DNA of 5,367 nt from Actinobacteria bacterium 21-64-8. Its GTDB lineage: Bacteria; Actinomycetota; Acidimicrobiia; Acidimicrobiales; RAAP-2. Below are positions 5,272-5,367 of the stretch, piece after piece. The DNA lies in the NCBI GenBank assembly GCA_002255315.1, contig NCBD01000076.1:1-5367 (forward strand). The letters run 5' to 3'. The notes under the pieces were generated by a model that was not told the DNA's origin, made no database searches, and saw only the letters and a program-made list of their open reading frames with translations. Position numbers and translations under genes: made by a program. Position 1 is the stretch's first letter, and each line of letters starts with the position of its first letter.

Positions 5272-5367
5272 CTTATAGCTGTTCCATGACCACGCAGTTC
5301 TCAGCACGCCAGGCTGCTCGGCTCCTTGCGCAAGCCTGGAGCAGTCCTGGCGTGCGGAGAGAGAACT
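5272..5367 (+). mobile_element. Second IS110 copy, left end only (continues past window end)
   Basis: All 96 bases are the exact reverse complement of 4942-5037 in the first copy, starting at the CT core (5272-5273) and TATAGCTGTTCC. The orientation is opposite, so the two left ends face each other across 181 bp. Its bridge RNA and transposase would lie on the plus strand beyond 5367. Whether it is a full element or a fragment cannot be told from this window. Complete identity suggests recent movement or conversion. Confidence 0.8.

Overview
The window looks like chromosomal DNA of a Planctomycetota bacterium (Pirellulales/Gemmatales type). This rests on GC-rich coding sequence, a ThuA plus PVC-type dehydrogenase protein at one edge, an HTH protein of a style common in planctomycete genomes, and dispersed REP-like hairpins. 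The placement is by family recognition, not by a marker gene. All three genes lie on the minus strand.

Layout from low to high coordinates. 1-1887: N-terminal 629 residues of a secreted ThuA / PVC-type dehydrogenase, cut by the window edge. 1888-2086: intergenic, with its RBS, a possible -10 box and a hairpin. 2087-3157: a 356-aa protein joining an N-terminal helix-turn-helix to a C-terminal nuclease domain resembling the FokI cleavage domain. 3167-3257: thirteen 7-bp tandem units just upstream of that gene. 3346-3378: half of a REP-like repeat. 3379-5090: a complete IS110-group insertion sequence. 5091-5271: more of the REP-like repeat cluster. 5272-5367: start of a second, oppositely oriented copy of the same IS, cut by the window end.

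The best-supported discovery is the IS110 element. Its ends, CT core, target and bridge RNA can all be read from the sequence and agree with one another. Joining the flanks at the inferred ends restores a near-perfect palindrome. The noncoding region upstream of the transposase holds two structured loops in the order known for IS621 (LTG, RTG, LDG, RDG). RTG is an exact 7-nt complement of core plus right target, RDG is an exact 7-nt complement of core plus left end, LDG is a 7-nt match to the right end, and LTG is a weaker match. The second copy sits at the equivalent place in a second palindrome, so the same target choice was made twice within about 200 bp.

The second notable item is the HTH-FokI-like nuclease, which has no visible methyltransferase partner here. 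No tRNA, rRNA or CRISPR array was seen.
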